From: an uncultured Polaribacter sp. | GTDB lineage: Bacteria > Bacteroidota > Bacteroidia > Flavobacteriales > Flavobacteriaceae | DNA length: 25,126 nt | Reading direction: 5' to 3' | Assembly (NCBI GenBank): GCA_913050305.1 | Contig: CAJXAS010000008.1 | Location: forward strand, 1-25,126 | Shown: in pieces, positions 7,895-15,788 of the stretch | Numbering within the stretch: position 1 is the stretch's first letter | How the letters are laid out: each line of letters begins with the position of its first letter | Translations under genes and position numbers: made by a program | Notes under the pieces: generated by a model | What the model saw: the letters and a program-made list of their open reading frames with translations, nothing else | What the model was told of the DNA's origin: nothing | Database searches by the model: none

Positions 7895-9628
7895 TTATGC
7901 TAATCTTATTTCTGAAACACTTGCTCCAGAAGGAACCATTGGAAATACATTTCCTTCTTTCTCTACACAAACTTCTAAAAAATAAGCTTCTTTACTTTCC
8001 ATCATTTCTTTGACGGCATCTGCTAACTCTTCGCGTTTTGTAACTTTTTTTGCCTTAATATAATATCCTTCCGCAATGGCTACAAAATTAGGATTCACCA
8101 TCTCTGTAGATGCGTAGCGTTTTTCAAAAAACATCTGCTGCCATTGGCGAACCATTCCTAAAAAATCATTATTTAAAACTACAATTTTAACCGCTGCTTT
8201 TTGCTGAAAAATAGTTCCTAATTCTTGAATAGTCATTTGATAACCACCATCACCAGAAATTGAAACAACTTCGCGATCTGGCGCTGCCATTTTAGCACCA
8301 ATAGCTGCTGGTAAACCAAAGCCCATGGTACCTAGACCGCCAGAAGTAATATTACTTTTTGTTTTATTAAATTCTGCATATCTACATGCAATCATTTGAT
8401 GTTGCCCTACATCTGTAACAATGGCAGCATCTCCTTTACTCTGAATATTAATTTCTTTAATTACTTCACCCATAGTTAATCCTTCTTTCGTTGGATGGAG
8501 ATCCCCTTTAATTACTTTTTCATATTCAATTTCATATAAATCTTTAAACTGTTGATGCCATTCTTTATGAATATTGGTGTTAATTAATGGTAAAATAGCT
8601 TCTAAAGTTGCTTTGGCATCTCCTAAAACTGCTACATCTGTTTTTACATTTTTATCTATTTCTGCAGGATCAATTTCAAAATGAATCACTTTTGCTTGAC
8701 ATGCATATTCATCTAATTTACCTGTAACTCTATCGTCAAAACGCATACCAATTGCAATTAAAACATCACATTCGTTGGTTAACTTATTTGGCGCATAATT
8801 ACCATGCATGCCTAACATACCTACATTTAAAGGATGAGAAGTTGGCAATGCTGAAGCCCCTAAAATAGTCCAAGCCGCTGGAATTCCTGCCTTTTCTACT
8901 AACGCTTTAAATTGCGCTTCTGCTTCACTTATAACAATACCTTGCCCCCAAACTATTAATGGTTTTCTAGCCTTATTTATGATTTTCGCAGCAGCCTCTA
9001 AGGTACCTGTTATCGTTTTTGGAATCGGAACATAACTTCTTACTTTCGTGCATTTTTCATAAGAAAAATCAAACTCTTCAAACTGCGCATCCTTTGTAAT
9101 ATCAACTAAAACTGGTCCTGGCCTTCCAGATTTTGCAATATAAAATGCCTTTGCTAAAGCTGCTGGTATGTCTGCTGCTCTAGTAACTTGGCAATTCCAT
9201 TTTGTAACTGGTGTAGAAATACCAACAATATCTGTTTCCTGAAAAGCATCGCTACCTAATAAATGGGACGCCACTTGCCCAGTAATACATACCATTGGTG
9301 TAGAATCTATTTGTGCATCTGCTAAGCCTGTAACTAAATTGGTTGCTCCAGGACCCGAAGTTGCAATTGCAACCCCTACTTTGCCAGAAATTCTTGCAAA
9401 ACCCTGTGCAGAGTGCGTTGCACCTTGCTCATGTCGCGTTAAGACATGGTGAATTTTATCTTGGTATTTGTATAATTCATCATACACTGGCATAATCGCG
9501 CCACCAGGATAACCGTAAATTATTTTTACGTCTTCTGCAATTAAACACCTAACAATCGCCTCACTACCGGATATTCTTTCGGTAACTTTTGCTGCTTTTT
9601 CTTGATTTTTTATGGTTTGTGTTTCCAT
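7895..9628 (-). CDS. ilvB: Acetolactate synthase large (catalytic) subunit
   Basis: A ThDP/FAD enzyme that condenses two pyruvates, or pyruvate with 2-oxobutanoate, as the first common step to valine, leucine and isoleucine. The 577 residues have the usual three domains. In the N-terminal part, GYPGGAIMPVYDEL and RHEQGATHSAQG supply Glu67, the ThDP-activating glutamate, and SGPGATN follows. The middle domain has WGQG and GMHGNYAPN of the FAD region. The C-terminal part has SGDGGYQMTIQEL with VVLNNDFLGMVRQWQ, the GDG-to-NN diphosphate/Mg motif. It lies 45 bp after ilvD and 1 bp before ilvN. The first ATG at 9628 gives a short non-conserved lead before the family start, so the true start could be slightly internal. 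Confidence 0.96.
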   Translation of the reverse strand: METQTIKNQEKAAKVTERISGSEAIVRCLIAEDVKIIYGYPGGAIMPVYDELYKYQDKIHHVLTRHEQGATHSAQGFARISGKVGVAIATSGPGATNLVTGLADAQIDSTPMVCITGQVASHLLGSDAFQETDIVGISTPVTKWNCQVTRAADIPAALAKAFYIAKSGRPGPVLVDITKDAQFEEFDFSYEKCTKVRSYVPIPKTITGTLEAAAKIINKARKPLIVWGQGIVISEAEAQFKALVEKAGIPAAWTILGASALPTSHPLNVGMLGMHGNYAPNKLTNECDVLIAIGMRFDDRVTGKLDEYACQAKVIHFEIDPAEIDKNVKTDVAVLGDAKATLEAILPLINTNIHKEWHQQFKDLYEIEYEKVIKGDLHPTKEGLTMGEVIKEINIQSKGDAAIVTDVGQHQMIACRYAEFNKTKSNITSGGLGTMGFGLPAAIGAKMAAPDREVVSISGDGGYQMTIQELGTIFQQKAAVKIVVLNNDFLGMVRQWQQMFFEKRYASTEMVNPNFVAIAEGYYIKAKKVTKREELADAVKEMMESKEAYFLEVCVEKEGNVFPMVPSGASVSEIRLA

Positions 9629-9645
9629 AGTATTTATTTTAAGGC

Positions 9646-9659
9646 CTTACTTGCGTAAG
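9646..9659 (-). repeat. Small GNRA-type hairpin between ilvD and ilvB
   Basis: The minus strand reads CTTAC-GCAA-GTAAG, a 5-bp stem closed by a GCAA (GNRA) tetraloop, in the 45-bp gap. It could be an mRNA-stabilising element. It is too short for a firm functional claim. Confidence 0.35.
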
Positions 9660-9673
9660 AATAATATTTTATT

Positions 9674-11350
9674 TTATAAATCTGTAACACATCCTTTAGA
9701 TGCTGACGCTACTGTTTTTGCATATTTATACAAAATTCCTTTGGTGTGTTTTAACGCTGGTGAAACCCATTTTGCCTTTCTTTCTGAGATTTCTTCATCA
9801 GAAATTATAACATTGATAGAATTATCTTCTGCACTAATTCTAATTTTATCACCCGTTTCTAAAATTCCGATGGTTCCTCCAGATTGTGCTTCTGGTGTAA
9901 TATGGCCAACTACAAAACCGTGTGTTCCTCCAGAAAAACGACCATCTGTGATTAAAGCAACAGATTTACCTAAACCTGCTCCCATAATTAATGAAGTTGG
10001 TTTTAACATTTCTGGCATCCCTGGTCCACCTTTTGGACCTACATACCTAATGACGACTACATCTCCTTTCTCTACTTCTCCTGCAACAATACCTGTGTTT
10101 GCAGCCTGTTCACCGTCATAAACGACAGCTTTTCCTTCGAAAAGCAATCCTTCATTTCCTGAAATTTTTGCAACCGCTCCCTCTGTTGCCAGGTTTCCAT
10201 AAATTATTTGAATATTTCCTGATGATTTTAATGCTTTATCTTTTGGGTAGATTACATCTTGTTCATCAAACTCCATTGGGGCAACACTTGCTAAATTATC
10301 TGCTAATGTTTTTCCAGTAACCGTCATACAATCTCCGTGCAAGTATCCATTATCTAATAAATATTTCATGATTACTGGCGTTCCACCAACTCCGTGAACA
10401 TCTTCCATTAAATATTTTCCAGAAGGTTTTAAATCTGCAATTAGTGGCGTTCTATCACTTACCCTTTGAAAATCTTCTAGGGTAAATTCTATGTCTGCGG
10501 CATGTGCGATAGCTAAAAAGTGCAATACTGCATTCGTAGATCCACCCAAAGCGTTTACAATAGCAATGGCGTTTTCTAAAGACTTTTTAGAGATAATATC
10601 TAAAGGCTTTAAATCTAATTCTAATAGGTTTTTTATGGCCAAAGCGGTTCTTTCTGATTCAGATAACTTATTCGGATTCTCTGCCGGAATTGAAGAATTA
10701 TAAGGCAATGCAAAACCCATACATTCTATAGCAGAGGCCATAGTATTTGCAGTATACATTCCACCACAAGCTCCCGCTCCCGGAATAGCCCTTTTTATAA
10801 TTTCTCTATATTCGTCTTCTTCAATTTCACCTGCCATTTTTTGCCCTAAAGCTTCAAAAGCAGAAACAATATTTAATTTTTTTCCTTTATAATTTCCAGA
10901 TGCAATTGTACCACCATACATCATTATTGATGGACGATTTAAACGCAGCATTGCAATAACAGCTCCTGGCATGTTTTTATCACAACCAACAACAGAAATC
11001 AACGCATCATAACTTTGCGCATTCATAACTGTTTCAATAGAATCTGCAATAATATCTCTAGAAGCTAAAGAGTAATTCATACCAGAAGTTCCCATTGAAA
11101 TTCCGTCTGAAACTCCAATTGTATTAAACCCTAAACCAACTAAACCAGCAATTTTACTTTCTACTTTTACCTCTGCTGCCAAATTGTTTAAATGCATGTT
11201 ACAGGGGTTTCCATCATACCCTGTGCTTGCAATACCAACTTGAGCTCTGCTCATATCTTCATCTGTTAAACCTACGGCATACAACATTGCTTGCGATGCA
11301 GGCTGAGATTCATCTTGTGTTAGTCTTTTGCTATGTTTATTTAATTCCAT
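9674..11350 (-). CDS. ilvD: Dihydroxy-acid dehydratase
   Basis: Dehydrates the dihydroxy acids made by IlvC to the 2-oxo acids of valine and isoleucine, using an Fe-S cluster. The 558-residue chain carries the three cluster cysteines of the IlvD/Edd family at Cys50 (GNPCN), Cys123 (VGCDKNMPG) and Cys195 (GACGGMYTANTM). The C-terminal GRFSGGTHGFVVGH contains the serine thought to act as base. The position pattern is that of [2Fe-2S] dehydratases. It is the first structural gene after the Ile/Val/Leu leader peptide and terminator, so it should be the first gene controlled by that attenuator. About 170 nt of untranslated RNA separates terminator and start. IlvD rather than Edd is certain from the context. 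Confidence 0.97.
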   Translation of the reverse strand: MELNKHSKRLTQDESQPASQAMLYAVGLTDEDMSRAQVGIASTGYDGNPCNMHLNNLAAEVKVESKIAGLVGLGFNTIGVSDGISMGTSGMNYSLASRDIIADSIETVMNAQSYDALISVVGCDKNMPGAVIAMLRLNRPSIMMYGGTIASGNYKGKKLNIVSAFEALGQKMAGEIEEDEYREIIKRAIPGAGACGGMYTANTMASAIECMGFALPYNSSIPAENPNKLSESERTALAIKNLLELDLKPLDIISKKSLENAIAIVNALGGSTNAVLHFLAIAHAADIEFTLEDFQRVSDRTPLIADLKPSGKYLMEDVHGVGGTPVIMKYLLDNGYLHGDCMTVTGKTLADNLASVAPMEFDEQDVIYPKDKALKSSGNIQIIYGNLATEGAVAKISGNEGLLFEGKAVVYDGEQAANTGIVAGEVEKGDVVVIRYVGPKGGPGMPEMLKPTSLIMGAGLGKSVALITDGRFSGGTHGFVVGHITPEAQSGGTIGILETGDKIRISAEDNSINVIISDEEISERKAKWVSPALKHTKGILYKYAKTVASASKGCVTDL

Positions 11351-11399
11351 TTCTAGTATTCTTCAATTTGTTGACTAAATTACTCTGTTTCTGTGTTTT

Positions 11400-11416
11400 A
11401 TTGAATAATATTCAAT
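11400..11416. repeat. 17-bp perfect palindrome 50 bp upstream of ilvD
   Basis: ATTGAATA-A-TATTCAAT is perfectly symmetric around one base. It may be a protein operator or a small RNA hairpin in the ilvD leader. Being all A/T except for the G/C pair, it could also arise by chance in this AT-rich gap. Confidence 0.4.
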
Positions 11417-11432
11417 ACTAATGTTTAAATTC

Positions 11433-11505
11433 AGGTGTTAAAAAAACAAGTTAAATGTCTAGCAATAAATATGTTAACTATTTTTAATTATGATATTCAA
11501 CACCT
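11433..11505 (-). repeat. Long-range inverted repeat in the ilvD 5' leader
   Basis: On the minus strand AGGTGTT and, some 60 nt later, AACACCT can pair over 7 bp. They enclose most of the RNA between the attenuator terminator and the region just before ilvD. It could shape the readthrough leader. No known riboswitch fold is recognised. Confidence 0.3.
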
Positions 11506-11518
11506 TAAAAAAGCCCAT

Positions 11519-11547
11519 AAAAAAACCTACCATTTTAGTGGAAGGTT
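11519..11547 (-). terminator. Attenuator terminator of the ilv operon
   Basis: On the minus strand, arms AACCTTCCA (11539-11547) and TGGTAGGTT (11524-11532) form a 9-position stem with one T-T mismatch and a six-base loop. A U-tract follows at once, continuing the stem's own T's. It lies 28 bp after the leader-peptide stop and 170 bp before ilvD. The 5' arm contains CTTCC, complementary to GGAAG at the leader stop (11571-11575 on the plus map), which can act as a competing antiterminator. This is a standard ribosome-mediated attenuator layout. Confidence 0.82.
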
Positions 11548-11575
11548 CGTTTATAAAAATATAAATACTACTTCC

Positions 11576-11635
11576 TTATCGCATCTTAATAATGACGTTA
11601 ATGGTAGAAATAATATTTAATACTTGTTTATTCAT
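11576..11635 (-). CDS. Ile/Val/Leu-rich attenuation leader peptide of the ilv operon
   Basis: ATG at 11635 opens a 19-codon frame, MNKQVLNIISTINVIIKMR, ending in TAA. Eight of 19 residues are branched-chain (five Ile, two Val, one Leu), placed in clusters, the hallmark of an ilvL-type leader peptide. The stop codon is directly followed by GGAAG, which can pair with the 5' arm of the terminator downstream. If charged tRNA is scarce, the ribosome would stall in the Ile/Val codons and leave the region free to form the antiterminator. It begins 41 bp after the leuB stop, with no consensus promoter seen between. The peptide itself probably has no function. It has no homology in length or sequence to E. 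coli IlvL that I can recognise, only the same logic. Confidence 0.8.
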   Translation of the reverse strand: MNKQVLNIISTINVIIKMR

Positions 11636-11675
11636 TTATATCTATAAAAAATCTTTAAAACAACTAATTTATTTT

Positions 11676-12797
11676 TTAAATAATAGTACTCTGACCGGCG
11701 TGAATATTCATAAAATTTAAATTGGAGTCTTCTTGATTTAGTATATAATCCACAATAAAATCTCCTACTTTAGAAGTAGATGCAGGGTACTTATTTTTAC
11801 CTTTTATATCTTCTGTTGTAATATTTAAGACTAAAGATTTCTCTACCGCTCTTTCTATAGCACCTGCTTCTTCATCTAAACCTAAGTGCTCTAACAACAT
11901 GGCTGCCGACAAGATAGAGGCTAAAGGGTTAGCTATATCTTTGCCTTTTGCTTGCGGAAAAGAACCGTGAATTGGTTCGAATAATGCATTTTCTTTACCA
12001 ATTGAAGAAGAGGCTAATAAACCGATTGAACCTCCGATAACACTTGCTTCATCTGAAATAATATCTCCAAATAAATTTTCTGTAAGAATTACATCAAACT
12101 GTTTTGGATTTAAAATGATCTGCATGGCTGCGTTGTCTACAAATAAATACTCTAACGTAACATCCTTATATTTTTTTGAAATTTCTGTAACTGTTTTTCT
12201 CCATAAACGAGACGTTTCTAAAACATTAGCTTTATCTATTAAAGTTACTTTTTTTCTTCTGGTTTGTGCGGCTTTAAAAGCTAAATGCGTAATTCTGGAA
12301 ATTTCGTTAACAGAGTAAGAACAAATATCTGTAGCTGTCTGGCCATCTGCACTCAATTTTTTGTTTCCAAAATAGATACCACCCGTTAATTCTCTGTAAA
12401 TAATAATATCTGTTCCTTTAATAATTTCTCTTTTTAATGGAGAATTTTTTATCAAACTATCATAAGCCTTTACAGGTCTCACGTTACAGAACAAACCTAA
12501 ATCTTCTCTTAATTGCAAAAGACCTTGTTCTGGTCTTATTTTTGCAGTAGGGTCATTGTCATATTTAGGATCTCCAATAGCCCCAAACAAAATAGCATCT
12601 GCATCTTTACAAATTTTAATCGTTTCTTCTGGTAAAGGAACTCCCACAGCATCAATTGCACATGCACCCATTTGAGCTTCCTTATATAAAAATATATGAT
12701 TATACAATTCTGCAATAGCATCTAATGCTCTTTTTGCTTGATTAATCACCTCTGGTCCAATACCATCTCCCGGAATTACTGCGATTGTATATTTCAT
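11676..12797 (-). CDS. leuB: 3-isopropylmalate dehydrogenase
   Basis: Oxidatively decarboxylates 3-isopropylmalate to 2-oxoisocaproate with NAD+ and Mg2+/Mn2+. Visible family features are IPGDGIGPEV (8-17), the substrate arginines around RPEQGLLQLREDLGLFCNVRP (88-108), YRELTGGIYFG (134-144), Lys189, and the metal aspartates Asp221, Asp245 and Asp249 (NLFGDIISDEAS). EPIHGSFPQAKGKDIANP (274-291) is the pattern of the NAD-using LeuB branch rather than isocitrate dehydrogenase. The 373-residue length includes a C-terminal tail of about 18 residues past the usual end. The start lies 19 bp after the leuA stop, so leuA-leuB form one unit. LeuC and LeuD, which make its substrate, are not in the window. 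Confidence 0.95.
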   Translation of the reverse strand: MKYTIAVIPGDGIGPEVINQAKRALDAIAELYNHIFLYKEAQMGACAIDAVGVPLPEETIKICKDADAILFGAIGDPKYDNDPTAKIRPEQGLLQLREDLGLFCNVRPVKAYDSLIKNSPLKREIIKGTDIIIYRELTGGIYFGNKKLSADGQTATDICSYSVNEISRITHLAFKAAQTRRKKVTLIDKANVLETSRLWRKTVTEISKKYKDVTLEYLFVDNAAMQIILNPKQFDVILTENLFGDIISDEASVIGGSIGLLASSSIGKENALFEPIHGSFPQAKGKDIANPLASILSAAMLLEHLGLDEEAGAIERAVEKSLVLNITTEDIKGKNKYPASTSKVGDFIVDYILNQEDSNLNFMNIHAGQSTII

Positions 12798-12816
12798 AAT
12801 ATGCTGCTAAAAAAAT

Positions 12817-13992
12817 TTAAGTTGTAAGAATTTCAGAGACCTTATTAACTTCTTTCATAATGTTATGAATGTCTTCATCTTTTACTTCTTTCTGATTGTC
12901 TGCTATCACTAAAAATGCATCGTAAGTAGCATCTAGTTGTATTTTTGTCAATTCATAACCAATCTTTTTTGCTCTGTAAGCCAAAGCTGCTCTTCCACTT
13001 CTTGCAGTTAAAACAATGGCACTTTCTGTAACACCAACATCTTCAGGATCCATAATTTCATATGTTTCTCTGTTTTTTATAACACCATCTTGATGAATTC
13101 CAGAGCTATGTGCAAATGCATTTGCACCAACAATTGCCTTATTGGGTTGCACTGGCATTCCCATGCTCTCACGAACTAAAATACTTGTGTCATACAATAA
13201 TTTTGTATTCACACTTGTTTCTAAGTTTAAATAAGGGTGTTGTTTTAATACCATAACCACCTCTTCTAACGCCGTGTTTCCGGCGCGCTCTCCAATTCCG
13301 TTGATTGTGCATTCAATCTGACGCGCTCCATTGATAACACCAGCAATTGAATTGGCAGTTGCCAAACCTAAATCGTTATGACAATGACACGAAAGAATTA
13401 CGTTTTCTATACCTCTTACGTTTTCACGTAAATATTTTATTTTTGCACCGTATTCATCTGGTAAACAATACCCTGTTGTATCTGGAATGTTTAGCACAGT
13501 TGCACCTGCTTTTATAACTGCTTCGCAAACCTTAGCAAGAAACTCATTATCTGTTCTTCCTGCGTCTTCTGCGTAAAACTCTACATCTTCTACAAAACCT
13601 TTTGAATACGCAACAGCATTTACAGCACGTTCAATTACTTTTTCTCTAGTAGAATTAAATTTAAATTTTATATGAGAATCACTCGTTCCAATACCTGTGT
13701 GTATTCTGGGAAATTTAGCGTATTTTAATGCGGCTGCCGCTACTTTTATATCATTTTCAACAGCTCTAGTTAAACCACAAACAGTTGCATTTTTTACAAT
13801 TTTTGAAATTTCAGTAACTGATCTAAAATCTCCCGGGCTAGAAACCGGGAAACCAGCCTCTATTACGTTCACCCCCAACAAGTCCAACCTCTCAGCAATT
13901 ACTAATTTTTGATTTGTATCTAACTTACACCCAGGAACCTGTTCTCCATCTCTTAGTGTTGTGTCGAAAATTTGTACTTGATTGTTTAGCAT
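12817..13992 (-). CDS. leuA: 2-isopropylmalate synthase, short form lacking the regulatory domain
   Basis: Condenses 2-oxoisovalerate with acetyl-CoA, the first step of the leucine branch. The TIM-barrel DRE metallolyase domain is complete: FDTTLRDGEQVPG (9-21) gives the metal Asp and catalytic Arg, SCHCHNDLG (201-209) gives the metal histidines, and NGIGERAGNTALEE (231-244) is the second family signature. The protein ends at 391 residues, after the linker subdomain. The 110-130-residue LeuA dimer domain that binds leucine in the 510-residue enzymes is absent. The frame ends in a normal stop and leuB follows 19 bp later, so this is not a local truncation. Homocitrate or citramalate synthase are the alternatives; the leuB neighbour favours LeuA. 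Confidence 0.88.
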   Translation of the reverse strand: MLNNQVQIFDTTLRDGEQVPGCKLDTNQKLVIAERLDLLGVNVIEAGFPVSSPGDFRSVTEISKIVKNATVCGLTRAVENDIKVAAAALKYAKFPRIHTGIGTSDSHIKFKFNSTREKVIERAVNAVAYSKGFVEDVEFYAEDAGRTDNEFLAKVCEAVIKAGATVLNIPDTTGYCLPDEYGAKIKYLRENVRGIENVILSCHCHNDLGLATANSIAGVINGARQIECTINGIGERAGNTALEEVVMVLKQHPYLNLETSVNTKLLYDTSILVRESMGMPVQPNKAIVGANAFAHSSGIHQDGVIKNRETYEIMDPEDVGVTESAIVLTARSGRAALAYRAKKIGYELTKIQLDATYDAFLVIADNQKEVKDEDIHNIMKEVNKVSEILTT

Positions 13993-14021
13993 AATTTCTA
14001 TAAAGATTGTACTTATTATAA

Positions 14022-14118
14022 ATCAAATATATATCTTGCATAATCAATATAAGAATCAACTTCTAATAACAAACGATTTCTAAATCAAATCATCAATAAT
14101 TAAAAAATTGATTATCAA
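14022..14118. repeat. Cluster of six ATCAA motifs in the leuA / unknown-gene intergenic region
   Basis: ATCAA occurs on the plus strand at 14022, 14043, 14055, 14084, 14092 and 14114, and ATTGAT (inverted) at 14107-14112. Six same-strand copies of a C-containing 5-mer in about 100 bp is more than the local base composition suggests. They surround the divergent start regions and could be operator half-sites. No regulator is known. Confidence 0.35.
14024..14031 (-). promoter_or_regulatory. -7 promoter box of leuA-leuB
   Basis: The minus strand reads TATATTTG, a perfect TAnnTTTG, 32 bp before the leuA ATG. No TTG sits at the ideal 19-bp spacing; the nearest are 13 and 25 bp away. The position is right for a promoter. 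No leader peptide or terminator is seen between it and leuA. Confidence 0.5.
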
Positions 14119-14124
14119 TAGATT

Positions 14125-15684
14125 ATGAGCAAAATCATTACATCCGCCAATCAACAAAATGATGCTCTTTTTGTTCTTATTAAATCTTTAACCAAATCTG
14201 AAAAGAGACAGTTTAATCTCTATGTAGGAAGGCTTGGAGGTAATATTGATGCAAAATTTTTTTCTTTATTTAAATTCTTAGAAAAGTTAAAAATATACGA
14301 TGAAAAAGTAATTATTGGTAGCGGAATTGTTTCTAAACAGCAACTTTCTAATCTAAAAGCGCATTTATACAAACAAATATTAATTAGTCTACGTTTAAAT
14401 CCTGCACACAAAAACGTGCGAATTCAAATTAGAGAACAATTAGATTTTGCAACTGTTTTGTATCAAAAAGGGCTGTATAAACAAAGTCTAAAACTCTTAG
14501 AAAAAGCTAAAAATATGGCTTTAGACAACGAAGAAAAGAACATTGCATATGAAATTGTAGAATTAGAGAAAGTAATAGAAACACAATATATTACAAGAAG
14601 TTTAAGTAATAGAGCAAATCAATTATCTGTACAGGCAAAAGAATTAAGTCAGCAAAATGTAATTGCCAGTAAACTCTCTAATCTATCTTTACAATTATAC
14701 AGCCATCTACTACAAAATGGCTATGTAAAAAACAAAAAAGAAGTTGAATTTATTCAAAAATATTTTAACGATAAAATGCCAAAATATGATTTTAAAACTT
14801 TAGGTTTTAGAGAAAAATTGTGGTTAAATAAAGCACATTTGTGGTATAGCTTTTTAATTCAAGATTTTTTACTTAGCTACAAATATGCTAGCAAATGCGT
14901 TAATTTATTTAATAGTCCTAAATTAATAAACATACATCCTGTTTTTTATTTAAAGTCTAAAAACTACTTACTAGAAGCTTCTTTTTTAGTGCAGAAAACT
15001 TCGACATTTAAAGCAGAATTAATTGCCTTTGAAACAGAGATTGAAAATCAAGAAATTCCTTTAAATACAAATACAGAATTACTTATTTTCATGTATTTAT
15101 ATTCAAATAAACTGCATTTACATTTCTTAGAAGGCACTTTTGATGAGGGAGAATATTTAGTAGCTATTATTAATGATAAAATTGAAAAGTATAAAAACAG
15201 ATTAGACAATCATTATATCGTTTTGTTACATTACAAAATTGCTTGTTTATATTTTGGAATGGGTAAAAACAAGTTATGTATTCTCTATCTACAAAAAATT
15301 ATACGTTCTAAAAACATAAATGCCGCAGAAGATTTGCAGTGTTTTGCACGTATATTAAATTTAATTGCACATTATGAATGTGGTTTAGATTATGATCTAG
15401 AAAGACAGTTTGTAGATACTTATAAGTTCTTACTCAAAATGGAGAATTTACAAGAAGTGCAAAAAGTTTTTCTTACATCTATTAGAGACTTAAGTGACGT
15501 TTTTCCTCATGAAATTAAGAACGAATTTAAAAAAATTCATAAAAAATTAAAAAAGTTTGAAAACCATCCGTACGAAAAAAGAGCATTTTTATATTTAGAT
15601 ATTTTATCCTGGTTAGAAAGTAAAATTCAGAACAAACCCATCTCAACAATAATTAAAGAAAAAGCAAATCTATTTCCTAAGTAA
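14125..15684 (+). CDS. Conserved-looking helical-repeat protein of unknown function
   Basis: I do not recognise a named family. The 519-residue product has no signal peptide and no membrane span, is Lys/Leu/Asn-rich, and appears entirely alpha-helical. The N-terminus holds LIKSLTKSEKRQFNLYVGR (18-36), a motif-like stretch that I associate with uncharacterised Bacteroidota proteins. The middle and end contain TPR-like helical pairs, for example ATVLYQKGLYKQSLKLLEKA (about 109-128) and YKIACLYFGMGKNKLCILYL (about 366-385). It sits alone between the divergent leuA operon and the threonine leader, 132 bp from leuA and about 105 bp before the thr promoter. TPR-like folds mediate protein-protein contacts, so a scaffold or regulatory role is possible. 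No catalytic motif is seen. Confidence 0.8.
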   Translation: MSKIITSANQQNDALFVLIKSLTKSEKRQFNLYVGRLGGNIDAKFFSLFKFLEKLKIYDEKVIIGSGIVSKQQLSNLKAHLYKQILISLRLNPAHKNVRIQIREQLDFATVLYQKGLYKQSLKLLEKAKNMALDNEEKNIAYEIVELEKVIETQYITRSLSNRANQLSVQAKELSQQNVIASKLSNLSLQLYSHLLQNGYVKNKKEVEFIQKYFNDKMPKYDFKTLGFREKLWLNKAHLWYSFLIQDFLLSYKYASKCVNLFNSPKLINIHPVFYLKSKNYLLEASFLVQKTSTFKAELIAFETEIENQEIPLNTNTELLIFMYLYSNKLHLHFLEGTFDEGEYLVAIINDKIEKYKNRLDNHYIVLLHYKIACLYFGMGKNKLCILYLQKIIRSKNINAAEDLQCFARILNLIAHYECGLDYDLERQFVDTYKFLLKMENLQEVQKVFLTSIRDLSDVFPHEIKNEFKKIHKKLKKFENHPYEKRAFLYLDILSWLESKIQNKPISTIIKEKANLFPK

Positions 15685-15788
15685 TTTGAAATTTATAATT
15701 TTTTCTACTTATTTTTATCATTATCACATTAATTGGTTTATTTCCTAAAATATTTTATAATATTTAAGCACAAATTAAATATTAATAA

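Noticed and set aside
9612..10121. A 169-codon open frame on the plus strand opposite ilvD
   Set aside because: It lies antisense within clearly conserved ilvD coding sequence. Its translation is low-complexity and resembles no protein, as expected for a shadow frame.
11435..11620. A 61-codon plus-strand frame across the leuB-ilvD gap
   Set aside because: It runs antisense through the attenuator terminator and leader peptide. The well-structured minus-strand signals explain the region better.
11519..11640. T-box riboswitch upstream of the ilv genes
   Set aside because: No T-box sequence, specifier loop or long Stem I is present. The short Ile/Val-rich frame and adjacent terminator fit ribosome-mediated attenuation instead.
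14220..14411. A 63-codon minus-strand frame inside the unknown helical-repeat gene
   Set aside because: It is short, antisense, and has no promoter or recognisable product.
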